Shown here: in pieces, positions 7,696 to 15,032 of the stretch
Numbering within the stretch: the first letter of the stretch is position 1
Layout: each line of letters opens with the position of its first letter
Source: JAUXEH01 sp965533275
GTDB taxonomy: Bacteria; Acidobacteriota; Aminicenantia; Aminicenantales; Aminicenantaceae
Assembly: GCA_965533275.1 (NCBI GenBank)
Contig: CBESWG010000044.1
Span: forward strand, 1 to 24,667
Reading direction: 5' to 3'
Length of the DNA: 24,667 nt
Position numbers and translations under genes: made by a program
Notes under the pieces: model-generated
Seen by the model: only the letters and a program-made list of their open reading frames with translations
Told to the model about the DNA's origin: nothing
The model's database searches: none

Positions 7696-8409
7696 ATGAT
7701 GACCAAAGAAGAGAAGCCGCGGAAGAAGCGAGAGCAGGGCGTATTTCGCGAATATTTTGAGCTGATCGCGGAGACCGCGATCTTTGTGTTCTTTGTCATG
7801 ACGTTTGTGGCGCAGGCCTCTCAGGTGCCCACGGGTTCCATGGAGAACACCATGCTCATCGGTGATTTCCTGCTGGTAAACAAGATGGCCTACGCTGATC
7901 CTGTCCTGCCGCTCGAGGACAAGATCCTGCCCAGCAAGCCCATCGCACACAATGACATCGTGGTCTTCAAGTCGCTGGAAGAGCCGGGCAAAGACCTGGT
8001 CAAGCGCGTGGTAGGGATCCCGGGGGACGAGCTGGAGATCAAGGACAAACAGGTCTACATCAACGGCGATCCTGTGGCAGAATCGTTCAAGCTGCACAAG
8101 GACGACCTCGTTTTCCAGGACAGCGAATACTACCGCTACGACGACCTGATCCGCGACAACTTCGGCCCCGTGGAGGTCCCTCCCGGCCACTTCTTTGTGA
8201 TGGGCGACAACCGCGACGAGAGCTATGACAGCCGCTACTGGGGCTTCCTCCCCCTCGACTACATCAAGGGGAGGCCATGGGTGATCTACTTTTCCTATGA
8301 TGCCGAGGAGAACACGCACCTGCACACCAGCCTCAGGGACCGGCTGGGCAGGCTGGGCCAGTATATTCCGAGGGCCAGGTGGGGCCGCATCCTCCGCACT
8401 ATCCACTGA
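7696..8409 (+). CDS. lepB: Signal peptidase I (second, paralogous copy)
   Basis: Like the copy at 4644-5354, this is an S26 leader peptidase anchored by one N-terminal TM (about residues 24-42). The catalytic Ser is in PTGSMEN (S48), the Lys base in DLVKRVVGIPGD (K103), and box E is MGDNRDESYDSRYWG. FREYFELIAETA and the FLPLDYIKGRPWVIYFSYDAE block match the other copy with no or few changes, so the two are close paralogues. Both catalytic residues are intact in both. The middle part (about 70-150) has diverged most, which may mean different substrates. Starts at 7654, 7672, 7696 and 7699 are in frame. The later pair is chosen because it aligns with the paralogue's start and follows a GGA at suitable spacing. 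It is transcribed on its own, away from the Sec operon. Confidence 0.94.
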   Translation: MMTKEEKPRKKREQGVFREYFELIAETAIFVFFVMTFVAQASQVPTGSMENTMLIGDFLLVNKMAYADPVLPLEDKILPSKPIAHNDIVVFKSLEEPGKDLVKRVVGIPGDELEIKDKQVYINGDPVAESFKLHKDDLVFQDSEYYRYDDLIRDNFGPVEVPPGHFFVMGDNRDESYDSRYWGFLPLDYIKGRPWVIYFSYDAEENTHLHTSLRDRLGRLGQYIPRARWGRILRTIH

Positions 8410-8482
8410 ATGAGGAATTCATACGGCCGGGTTGTACTTTTCTAAATCCTGAGTAAAGAAGCGGGATTGATCCCAAAGAAAA

Positions 8483-10132
8483 TTATTTGGTGTCGTTCTT
8501 GATGTCGTGCTCTTCGTAGGAGGAGATGTAGAGTACGGGCTCGGATTTGAATTCATCTGCAAAGACCGCGCTGTTGACCACGCCGTCCATGTCTTTGCCC
8601 ACGGGCAGTCCCAGGTAGTGGAGCAGGGTGGGAGTCACGTCGATGATTTGCATCTCCGTGATGGTGCGGTCCGGCGCGATGTCTTTTCCCAGAAAAAAGA
8701 TGACGCCCTCGGGGCCGCGCTCATGGTAGCCCGAGACCTCGGCATCCCCGAAGATCCACTCCGAGATGCGCTGTGACATGGGGAGCACGTCCACACCGTG
8801 GGGAGAATACACCACCAGGAGTTCATCGTCTTTCTTGGATGCCAGATACTTGCCGATGACCTCGTCATAGTACTGGTAGTAGCGCTCGATGACCGTGCTG
8901 TAACTCATGAGCTGTTCCTGATCGATCTCGCCGAAGAGTTCAGGATAGCTGTATTTGTAGAAATATCTTTTAGCAGTGTTCAGCCCCGGCAGCAGGAAGG
9001 ACACGAGCTGGGGCTGCGACTCCTCACGCGCCGCCGTCACGCCGCTCTCCAGCATGAAGTCTGAACACAGCGCCTGCTTGAGCTTGCCGTATTCTGCGCT
9101 GGTGTCGAACCGCAGGTCCTCGTAGATCCGGTTGAAGGCCGTCTCCGCTTCCGGCGTGATGGGCGAGCGATCGGGGTGCAGGGTCCAACCCCGTTCGAGA
9201 AAAGGTGTGCCGTTGGCGCGGAAGATGTCCCAGATGTCCTTGACGTACTGAGTCTTGGGCGATTCCCGCTGGGACAGCAGCCCGATGCGAGTCAGCTGCT
9301 TGAACAGGAGATAGCGGGGTACGACCTCATATGCCTGTTTCAGGTTCAGGAGGGTGTATTCATAGGAAGAGAGGCGGAGGTGATTGGACGGAAGCATGCC
9401 TGTGTTAAAGGATGTGTCGAGCAGCAGCATCTCGTTGGGAGTGAAGTTCTGCAGGGTTCCCCAGCTGCCGTTCTCGATCAAAAAGTTGAAATTGGGGAGT
9501 TTGTCCTCGGTGAGGAACGTGATGAGGAAGTCGATGCTCAGCCCCTCCATACCGATGAGTGTCAGCCTCTTGTCGATCGGCTTGGGGCCGAGCGCAGCCA
9601 GGGGCTCCGGCTCCGAATACTTCGGGAACTGGGTCCTGAGGCGGACGATGTAGGCCATGCTCAAGCCGAAGAGCAGGAAATAGAGGATATAGAAGACGAT
9701 CCTTTTCCTTTCTCCCAGACCCGAGATGATGACCAGCACGCCGAGGAGGGCCAGGAAAGCCAGCGTGACCTGCTGCCGGTTGAAGAGTTCGCTGACCTCA
9801 GGGGAAAACAGGGATGAAAAATGCTGGAAGTTCTGTCTCATCAGCAGGAAGGCCAGGATGTTGACCGCGGTGAATCCGATGATCAGGAAACTGGGGGAGA
9901 CCAGGGCGATCTTGAATGAACGCCCGGCAAAAAACTGTGTTACAAAGAATGCAAGGATGCCCACCAGCGCCGCGAGCAGGCCGTAGACAACCATCAAATA
10001 GAGGGTGAGCAGGAGGAAGGGCCCCGGGGCGAAGTCGAGCTTGATGTTCAAGTCCTGGATCAGGAGCGCGATCAGAGAGCAGAGGAACAGGCCGGTGAGC
10101 AGGGAGTTGATCAGGGCCTTGAGAAACTTCAT
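8483..10132 (-). CDS. Membrane protein with degenerate alkaline-phosphatase-superfamily domain
   Basis: About five hydrophobic helices fill residues 9-163. A soluble domain with the fold markers of the type I phosphodiesterase/alkaline phosphatase superfamily follows. These are LPNFNFLIENGSWGTL (about 212-227), a DTSFNTGMLPSNH segment where the nucleophile Thr/Ser would sit (239-251), GYHERGPEGVIFFLG (468-482), and DVTPTLLHYLGLP (498-510). Key metal ligands appear changed. The opening Asp-Gly is MEG (E196) and the usual Ser-Asp-His-Gly is SPHG (443-446). The Asp...His pair expected near 382-392 is not obvious, while the late His (H470) remains. It may be an inactive, binding or regulatory homologue, or use other ligands. 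The 549-residue product is minus-strand, convergent with lepB2 and divergent from the next gene. Its substrate is unknown. Confidence 0.75.
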   Translation of the reverse strand: MKFLKALINSLLTGLFLCSLIALLIQDLNIKLDFAPGPFLLLTLYLMVVYGLLAALVGILAFFVTQFFAGRSFKIALVSPSFLIIGFTAVNILAFLLMRQNFQHFSSLFSPEVSELFNRQQVTLAFLALLGVLVIISGLGERKRIVFYILYFLLFGLSMAYIVRLRTQFPKYSEPEPLAALGPKPIDKRLTLIGMEGLSIDFLITFLTEDKLPNFNFLIENGSWGTLQNFTPNEMLLLDTSFNTGMLPSNHLRLSSYEYTLLNLKQAYEVVPRYLLFKQLTRIGLLSQRESPKTQYVKDIWDIFRANGTPFLERGWTLHPDRSPITPEAETAFNRIYEDLRFDTSAEYGKLKQALCSDFMLESGVTAAREESQPQLVSFLLPGLNTAKRYFYKYSYPELFGEIDQEQLMSYSTVIERYYQYYDEVIGKYLASKKDDELLVVYSPHGVDVLPMSQRISEWIFGDAEVSGYHERGPEGVIFFLGKDIAPDRTITEMQIIDVTPTLLHYLGLPVGKDMDGVVNSAVFADEFKSEPVLYISSYEEHDIKNDTK

Positions 10133-10198
10133 CGATGAGAAATTATCATGAAAGCGGGTGACTCTTCAAGGGTTCGTGCCGTTAAAGGCAGGGTTTTG

Positions 10199-10233
10199 TT
10201 GACCCCCCGGTGGTATATGAAATACCATGGTAT
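10199..10233 (+). promoter_or_regulatory. Candidate promoter and operator for the SAM-adenosyltransferase/recD2 operon
   Basis: A TTGACC hexamer (10199-10204) lies 18 nt before TACCAT (10223-10228). The latter is inside the perfect palindrome ATACCATGGTAT at 10222-10233. Transcription would start at or just before the ATG at 10238, and no Shine-Dalgarno is visible, so the message could be leaderless. A partial GGTAT half-site lies at 10212-10216. Confidence 0.35.
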
Positions 10234-10237
10234 CTAA

Positions 10238-11041
10238 ATGAAACGACCCGTCATCGCGCTGCTCACGGATTTTGGGGAGGAGGATTATTTCGTCTCTTCC
10301 ATGAAAGGCGTGATCCTCGGGATCAATCCAGAGGCCAGTTTAGTCGACATCACTCACCGTGTTCCGTCCTTCGGAGTGGAGGCGGCAGCGTTTCAGCTGT
10401 GGGCCTCCTACAGGTTCTTCCCGGAGGGGACCGTGTTCGTGGTGGTCGTGGATCCGGGAGTGGGCAGTTCCCGAGAGGTGCTTCTGGCTGCGACGCAGAG
10501 CAACTATTATTTTATCGCCCCGGACAATGGTGTGCTGACCCGTGTGCTGAAAGACGATCCGCCAAGTTCCGTGCGTTTCCTGCAGGAAAAGAGCTATTTC
10601 CTGTTGGAGGTGAGCCGCACATTCGAGGGGCGAGACCGAATGGCGCCTGTGGCGGCCCAGCTGACGCTCGGCGTCCCCTGCGAAAAATTCGGCCCGGAAT
10701 GCGTCTCCTATATAGAGATTGACCTGCCCGAGGCGAAAAAGCGGGGGAGTGCGATCAAGGGGCAGGTCGTGTACGTCGACAAATTCGGGAACGCAATCAC
10801 CAACGTGACCGTGCGGCAGCTGGAAGAGTTGGCGGATGAGGAGAAGGAGGGACTGCGGTGTGAGGCCGGCGGCGTGGTGGTGCCTTTCCAGGAGAGCTAT
10901 GCACGGGGAGAGAAGGGGACGCCCCTCTTCCTGATCGGGAGCGTGGGGCTCGTGGAGCTCGCCGTAAGCGAGGGCTCTGCCGCCGAGGAGCTGGGCCTTC
11001 GTGTCGGGGATGCGGTGAGGATCAAGAAAACCGAGAGTTGA
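10238..11041 (+). CDS. SAM hydroxide adenosyltransferase family protein (DUF62), atypical triad
   Basis: Members of this family (related to fluorinase and chlorinase) cleave S-adenosylmethionine to adenosine and methionine using water. The fold marks are clear: LLTDFGEEDYFV at 8-19, VVVDPGVGSSR with D72 and R79, and APDNGVL at 94-100. VYVDKFGNAITNV and a C-terminal beta-barrel with FLIGSVGLVELAV follow. The family uses an Asp-Arg-His triad, and the His normally sits in a TFHGRD motif. Here that motif reads TFEGRD, with E130 in place of His, encoded by GAG at 10625-10627. The 267-residue length is normal. The changed residue could alter or abolish hydrolysis. It heads a two-gene operon with recD2, 24 nt downstream. 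Confidence 0.92.
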   Translation: MKRPVIALLTDFGEEDYFVSSMKGVILGINPEASLVDITHRVPSFGVEAAAFQLWASYRFFPEGTVFVVVVDPGVGSSREVLLAATQSNYYFIAPDNGVLTRVLKDDPPSSVRFLQEKSYFLLEVSRTFEGRDRMAPVAAQLTLGVPCEKFGPECVSYIEIDLPEAKKRGSAIKGQVVYVDKFGNAITNVTVRQLEELADEEKEGLRCEAGGVVVPFQESYARGEKGTPLFLIGSVGLVELAVSEGSAAEELGLRVGDAVRIKKTES

Positions 11042-11065
11042 TCAGATTGAAGGATTGAAAATCGC

Positions 11066-13237
11066 ATGGAATACCTGACCGGCACCATCGAATCCATCGT
11101 CTTCTACAGCCCGGACACCGGCTACACCGTGTGCCGATTCATGCCGGAAGAAGGCGAACAGGTGACCATCATCGGCAGCTTCCCTCCGCTCTCGCCGGGG
11201 GAAGTGCTCAAGGTCAAAGGGGAGTGGGAGATGAATCCCCGCTTCGGGCGCCAGATGCGGGTGGAAAACTTCACGCCGGTCCTGCCCTCATCCGAGAAGG
11301 GTATAGAGAAATTTCTGGCCTCGGGCCTGATCCTGGGAGTCGGGCCGGTTCTGGCCCGACGCATCGTCAAGAAGTTCGGTGCAGAAACGATCGACATCCT
11401 GTCTTCCGCTCCCGATAAGCTGAAGAGGGTCGAAGGAGTGGGACAGGTCAAACTGCGTGAGATAAAGAAATCCTGGGCCGAACACGAGGACATCCGGGAG
11501 CTGATCATCTTCCTTCAGGAACACAGCATCTCCACCACTCTCGCCACCAAGATCTACAAGCAGTACGGCAAAAACTCGTTCCATGTGCTCAAGACCAATC
11601 CCTACCAGGCCTGTCACGATATCTGGGGGATCGGATTCAAGACCGCGGACCAGATCGCGCTCAAGCTGGGGATGAGCCCCACGGCCCCGGAAAGGGTCCG
11701 GGCCTACATAGTATACCTGATGGAGAAGGACAACGAGCAGGGCCACGTCTTCTCGCTGGAAACAGATTTGACCGAATCCTGCTGTGGGGAGCTCGAGGTT
11801 TCGCAGGAGCAGGCCGCGGAGGCGGTCGAAGCCCTGATCAGGGAGAAGCTGGTCGTTACAGAGGACACGGATTCGGGCCGGGCGATCTACCTGCCCTTCT
11901 ATAAGAAGGCCGAAGATGATGTGGTGCACTACCTGGAGCGGCTGGTGTCCTTCGATTCCCAGGCTCCGGACTTTGATGTGGAAGCGGCCATCGATAAAGT
12001 CGAGAAGGACATGGGGATCACGTTCTCGCCCCTACAGAAGGAGGCGATCCGGCAGAGCATCCAGGCGAACGTCCTGGTGATCACAGGGGGACCAGGGACC
12101 GGTAAGACCACCATCATCCGGGCCGTGGTGGAGATCTTCCGCCAGTGGGAGCGGGCCGTGCTCCTGGCGGCACCCACGGGGCGGGCGGCCAAGCGGCTGG
12201 CTGAGGCGACGGGGAGGGAGGCAAAAACTCTGCACCGGACTCTCGAGTTCGTCCCCGGGCAGGGCAGCTTCAGGCGGGACGAAGGCCATCCCCTGAAGGG
12301 CGACGCCCTGATCATCGACGAGTTCTCCATGGTGGACCTGTCGCTCATGTATCATCTGCTGAAGGCCGTGCCGCGCTGGATGCGGCTGGTGGTGGTGGGG
12401 GACAAGGACCAGCTGCCCTCGGTGGGCCCTGGCACGCTCCTGCGGGACATCATCGTGTCGGGCCGGATCCCGGTGGTGCGCCTCGACGAGATCTTCCGGC
12501 AGGAGAGGGAGAGCCTGATCGTCCTCAACGCCCACCAGGTGAACCATGGGAACAAGCTGGAGTTTCCCGAAAAAGGAGACAAAGACTCGGACTTCTACTT
12601 CATATACAAGGAGGACGAGCAGGAGGCCTTCCAGACGATCTTGAGTCTGTGTTTGTCGCGCATCCCCAAGAAGCTGCGGCTGGACCCGCTGTCGCCGCAG
12701 ATCCAGGTCATAAGCCCCATGTATCGGGGGCTGGTGGGTGTGGACAACCTGAACCGTGAGCTCCAGAAGACGCTCAATCCTCTGAACGACGGCTTCCAGG
12801 TCGGGAACCGGGAGTTCCGGCTTAAAGACAAGGTCATGCAGATCCGGAACAACTATGACAAGGACATCTACAACGGCGACATCGGTTCGGTGAGGGATTT
12901 CGACCGGAAGTCCTTCCAGGTAGTGGTTGATTTCGACGGAAGGCCCGTGACTTATTCGCGGGAGGAGATGAACGAGCTGGTGCACGCCTATGCCATCTCC
13001 GTGCACAAGTCGCAGGGGAGCGAGTATCAGGCCGTGGTGATGCCGCTTATGACACAGCACTACATCATGCTGCAGCGCAACCTTTTCTATACGGCGCTCA
13101 CACGGGCCAAGAAACTGAGCTGTGTGGTGGGCACCTACAAGGCCCTGCACATCGCGATCCAGAACGACAAACCTGTCAAGCGCAACGGGCGGCTGTCCCA
13201 GAAGCTCGCCTCCTTGATCTCGCCTCCATCTCTTTGA
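11066..13237 (+). CDS. recD2: ATP-dependent RecD2-type DNA helicase
   Basis: This is an SF1B 5'-3' DNA helicase of the RecD2 group, which works without RecBC and is tied to repair and replication-fork upkeep. An N-terminal OB-like part (1-75) is followed by helix-hairpin-helix repeats (LILGVGPVLARRIV, VEGVGQVKLREI, IWGIGFKTADQIA) over about 85-210. Walker A is TGGPGTGKTT at about 340-349. Walker B is IIDEFSMVD near 417, and motif III is VGDKDQLPSVGPG. The C-terminal motifs VHKSQGSEY and FYTALTRAKK close the core. The 723 residues match the family. ATG 11066 has an AAGGA about 12 nt upstream. No recB or recC is seen, as expected for RecD2. The stop is followed at once by a palindromic repeat. 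Confidence 0.97.
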   Translation: MEYLTGTIESIVFYSPDTGYTVCRFMPEEGEQVTIIGSFPPLSPGEVLKVKGEWEMNPRFGRQMRVENFTPVLPSSEKGIEKFLASGLILGVGPVLARRIVKKFGAETIDILSSAPDKLKRVEGVGQVKLREIKKSWAEHEDIRELIIFLQEHSISTTLATKIYKQYGKNSFHVLKTNPYQACHDIWGIGFKTADQIALKLGMSPTAPERVRAYIVYLMEKDNEQGHVFSLETDLTESCCGELEVSQEQAAEAVEALIREKLVVTEDTDSGRAIYLPFYKKAEDDVVHYLERLVSFDSQAPDFDVEAAIDKVEKDMGITFSPLQKEAIRQSIQANVLVITGGPGTGKTTIIRAVVEIFRQWERAVLLAAPTGRAAKRLAEATGREAKTLHRTLEFVPGQGSFRRDEGHPLKGDALIIDEFSMVDLSLMYHLLKAVPRWMRLVVVGDKDQLPSVGPGTLLRDIIVSGRIPVVRLDEIFRQERESLIVLNAHQVNHGNKLEFPEKGDKDSDFYFIYKEDEQEAFQTILSLCLSRIPKKLRLDPLSPQIQVISPMYRGLVGVDNLNRELQKTLNPLNDGFQVGNREFRLKDKVMQIRNNYDKDIYNGDIGSVRDFDRKSFQVVVDFDGRPVTYSREEMNELVHAYAISVHKSQGSEYQAVVMPLMTQHYIMLQRNLFYTALTRAKKLSCVVGTYKALHIAIQNDKPVKRNGRLSQKLASLISPPSL

Positions 13238-13239
13238 CC

Positions 13240-13352
13240 GTCATCGCGTTTGACAGTCATTGCGAGCGAAGCGAAGCAATCTCACAGATCATCCATAAGA
13301 TTGCTTCGGCGCTTCACGCCTCGCAATGACAACTTAGGGCGCTCGCAATGTC
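13240..13352. repeat. Palindromic MITE/REP-like element with nested arms
   Basis: The core runs from 13256 to 13330, 75 bp, with perfect 11-bp terminal inverted repeats GTCATTGCGAG and CTCGCAATGAC. Inner arms pair almost fully (GCGAAGCGAAGCAATCT with AGATTGCTTCGGCGCTTC). Degenerate outer copies of the arms lie at 13240-13248 (GTCATCGCG) and 13342-13352 (CTCGCAATGTC), as if one element had been inserted into another. Similar CATTGCGAG-type palindromes are scattered through many bacterial genomes. It starts 3 nt after the recD2 stop and could also act as a transcription barrier. It has no coding capacity. Confidence 0.85.
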
Positions 13353-13412
13353 GCTAGTCCTCTACATGAATATTGACCCTTTTTGGCTTTTCGGCTATAC
13401 ATGGGTGTAGAT

Positions 13413-13487
13413 ACCCCTGTAGCTCAGTCTGGACAGAGCAACGGATTCCTAATCCGTGTGTCGCCGGTTCGAGTCCGGCCAGGGGTA
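13413..13487 (+). tRNA. tRNA-Arg (anticodon CCT)
   Basis: A full cloverleaf can be drawn. The acceptor is ACCCCTG/CAGGGGT (13413-13419 with 13480-13486), the D stem GCTC/GAGC. The anticodon stem is ACGGA/TCCGT with loop TTCCTAA, placing CCT at 13448-13450. A 5-nt variable loop and a GCCGG/CCGGC T stem with TTCGAGT follow. The discriminator is A13487. The 3' CCA is not encoded, so it must be added by the CCA enzyme. It reads the rare Arg codon AGG. The AT-rich stretch just downstream makes this tRNA a possible integration site. Confidence 0.96.
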
Positions 13488-13604
13488 TTTGAGATTCCCT
13501 CAGCTCCATCCACTATCACATCTGTTCATATAGGGCTAAAGTCCAATAGACGAATACATATCACATCTATAGTATGTATGTTGTACTTCTGGCTGGAGGA
13601 AAAA

Positions 13605-13886
13605 ATGAAAGCAATTTGGAAAGGTCAAGTATTGGCGGAAAGTGAGGAGACGGTCGTCGTAGAAGCCAACCATTATTTTCCCTCTTCTTCTATAAATAAG
13701 GAATTTTTTAAACAAAGCGATACCAAAACACATTGTCCCTGGAAAGGTGAAGCGAGCTATTATTCAATCGTTGTTGATGGTGAAGAAAACAAAGATGCTG
13801 CCTGGTATTATCCATCGCCGAAAGAAGCGGCTAAAGAAATTACCGGTCGAGTAGCATTTTGGCGGGGAGTGGAAGTCACCGATTAA
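13605..13886 (+). CDS. DUF427 family protein
   Basis: The 93-residue product matches the DUF427 family along its whole length. It has MKAIWKGQVLAES, VVVEANHYFPSSS, CPWKGEASYYSIVVDG and a closing AAWYYPSPKEAAKEI...VAFWRGVEV. The biochemical role of the family is not established. The start has a strong GGAGGAAAAA site directly before ATG 13605; longer reading frames upstream only run through the tRNA. Codons are A/T-rich (AAA, GAA, TAT, ATT). The 5' flank is also AT-rich, unlike the G/C-ending genes around it. With the adjacent tRNA-Arg this points to recent acquisition, though no integrase remains. Confidence 0.92.
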   Translation: MKAIWKGQVLAESEETVVVEANHYFPSSSINKEFFKQSDTKTHCPWKGEASYYSIVVDGEENKDAAWYYPSPKEAAKEITGRVAFWRGVEVTD

Positions 13887-13990
13887 TGAGAGGAATAGCA
13901 CCCAGCAATGCATTTCACCTGACCTTTTCCTGCCGTTTGAGTCAGCAACAGGCAAGTGATGGTTTCATTTCGTTTTTAGCGCTTGGTTTC

Positions 13991-14009
13991 AAAATCTGAT
14001 CGAGATTTT
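13991..14009. repeat. Inverted repeat downstream of the DUF427 gene
   Basis: AAAATCT (13991-13997) pairs with AGATTTT (14003-14009) across GATCG. It lies in the 171-nt gap between the DUF427 gene and the zinc-ribbon gene. AT-rich and without a clear T-tract beyond the stem, it is either a weak terminator or an operator. Nothing else stands out in this gap. Confidence 0.35.
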
Positions 14010-14057
14010 CTCTGGAATCTGATAGAATTGGGCCAACGCCTATTAGCGGGGTGATTG

Positions 14058-14246
14058 ATGGCAGACCAAGACGCTCAGTTGAAATGCCCTTTTTGTGGAT
14101 CTGCAGACTGCTTTCATCGTGGCTACATGATGGCCACGATTATCGAAAAGGACGATCCCGATGCGCCTCCCCAGGAGATCGAGACGCGGCTCTTCTCGTG
14201 CATGACATGCGGGGCGGTCTTCAACGAGCTCGAGACCTGGGATTGA
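14058..14246 (+). CDS. Small zinc-ribbon protein, unknown function
   Basis: This is a 62-residue protein with two cysteine pairs: CPFCGSADC near the N-terminus (about 10-18) and CMTCG near residue 49. That pattern is a zinc ribbon. The middle is acidic (EKDDPDAPPQEIE). ATG 14058 follows AGCGGGGTGATT, a plausible ribosome site; a TTG one codon earlier is possible. Small zinc ribbons of this type may bind nucleic acid or a partner protein. No family name can be given with confidence. It is convergent with the TauE/SafE gene. Confidence 0.72.
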   Translation: MADQDAQLKCPFCGSADCFHRGYMMATIIEKDDPDAPPQEIETRLFSCMTCGAVFNELETWD

Positions 14247-14279
14247 GCAGGGGCCTCCTCCAGGCAGGCGAGAGAGAAT

Positions 14280-15020
14280 CTACCTGAGCAAGAGGGCGGC
14301 GGCTGCTGTCGTCGTGGCGATCACCAGGATCCTGTAGGCCCTCTCCGGGATCACCTTCACGATCTTTATCCCCAAGAATACGCCCCCGATTAGGGCCGGT
14401 GCCATGACCAGGTTAAGGGCCAGGGTTTGGAGGGTGATTGTTTTCCAAGAGAGGATGTGGAAGGGGACCTTGAAGACATTGATGAGGAAGAAGAACCAGG
14501 CGGCCGTCCCGATGAAATGGAGCTTGGGCAGGCGGATGGCCAGCAGATAGAGCGACATGATGGGGCCGGCGGCATTGCCCATCATAGTGGCGAAGCCCCC
14601 TGCAGTACCGGTGAGGGGGGCGGCCCAGCGCCGGTCAGGGAGGGATTCGAGCCGGCGGAGGTCACGCCAGATCATGACGGCGACTCCGATGAGGATAAGG
14701 ACGGCCATGATGCTCTTGAATGCGGCTTCCGAGATGCGGCCGCCCACGAAGACACCGATGAGGACTCCGATCACGGCCATGGGCAAGAGCCGGACGATGT
14801 GTCCCCATTGGGCATGCCGGTTGTAGTAGCGTACAGCGAAGATGTCCGCGATGATGAGCATGGGGAGGACCAGGCCGGTCGACGGCCGGCTGCCGAAGAC
14901 AAAGGCCATGATGGGCACCATCATGAGGCCCATGCCCTGGATGCCGGCCTTGGCCATGCCGATGAGCAGGCTGCAGCCGATGAGGACCAGCCATTGGGTG
15001 AGAGTCAGGTCGAATCCCAT
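14280..15020 (-). CDS. TauE/SafE family anion exporter
   Basis: A 246-residue integral-membrane protein of the TauE/SafE (formerly DUF81) family. Characterised members export or import sulfite, sulfoacetate or related organosulfur anions. Seven to eight hydrophobic helices are visible. Family features include LIGMAKAGIQGMGLMMVPIMA near the N-terminus and GTAGGFATMMGNAAGPIMSLYLLA in the second half, the usual two-repeat layout. The start ATG at 15020 lies 12 nt after the SpoIIM-family stop, so the two form one minus-strand operon. A sulfite-oxidase-like gene is divergent from this operon, which makes sulfite a reasonable candidate substrate. That is inference from context. Confidence 0.88.
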   Translation of the reverse strand: MGFDLTLTQWLVLIGCSLLIGMAKAGIQGMGLMMVPIMAFVFGSRPSTGLVLPMLIIADIFAVRYYNRHAQWGHIVRLLPMAVIGVLIGVFVGGRISEAAFKSIMAVLILIGVAVMIWRDLRRLESLPDRRWAAPLTGTAGGFATMMGNAAGPIMSLYLLAIRLPKLHFIGTAAWFFFLINVFKVPFHILSWKTITLQTLALNLVMAPALIGGVFLGIKIVKVIPERAYRILVIATTTAAAALLLR

Positions 15021-15032
15021 GGGTCTATGTTA

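Noticed and set aside
8463..8474. GGGATTGATCCC palindrome as a terminator between convergent lepB2 and the phosphatase-like gene
   Set aside because: The stem is 5 bp with a 2-nt gap and there is no T-run, too weak to call.
12032..13150. Minus-strand reading frame of 372 codons inside recD2
   Set aside because: It overlaps the conserved helicase core entirely. Its His/Val/Leu/Gln-rich composition is typical of antisense frames in GC-rich genes.
13383..13604. An N-terminal extension of the DUF427 protein through the tRNA gene
   Set aside because: The extension would translate tRNA-Arg, and the internal ATG has a strong ribosome site and the family start.
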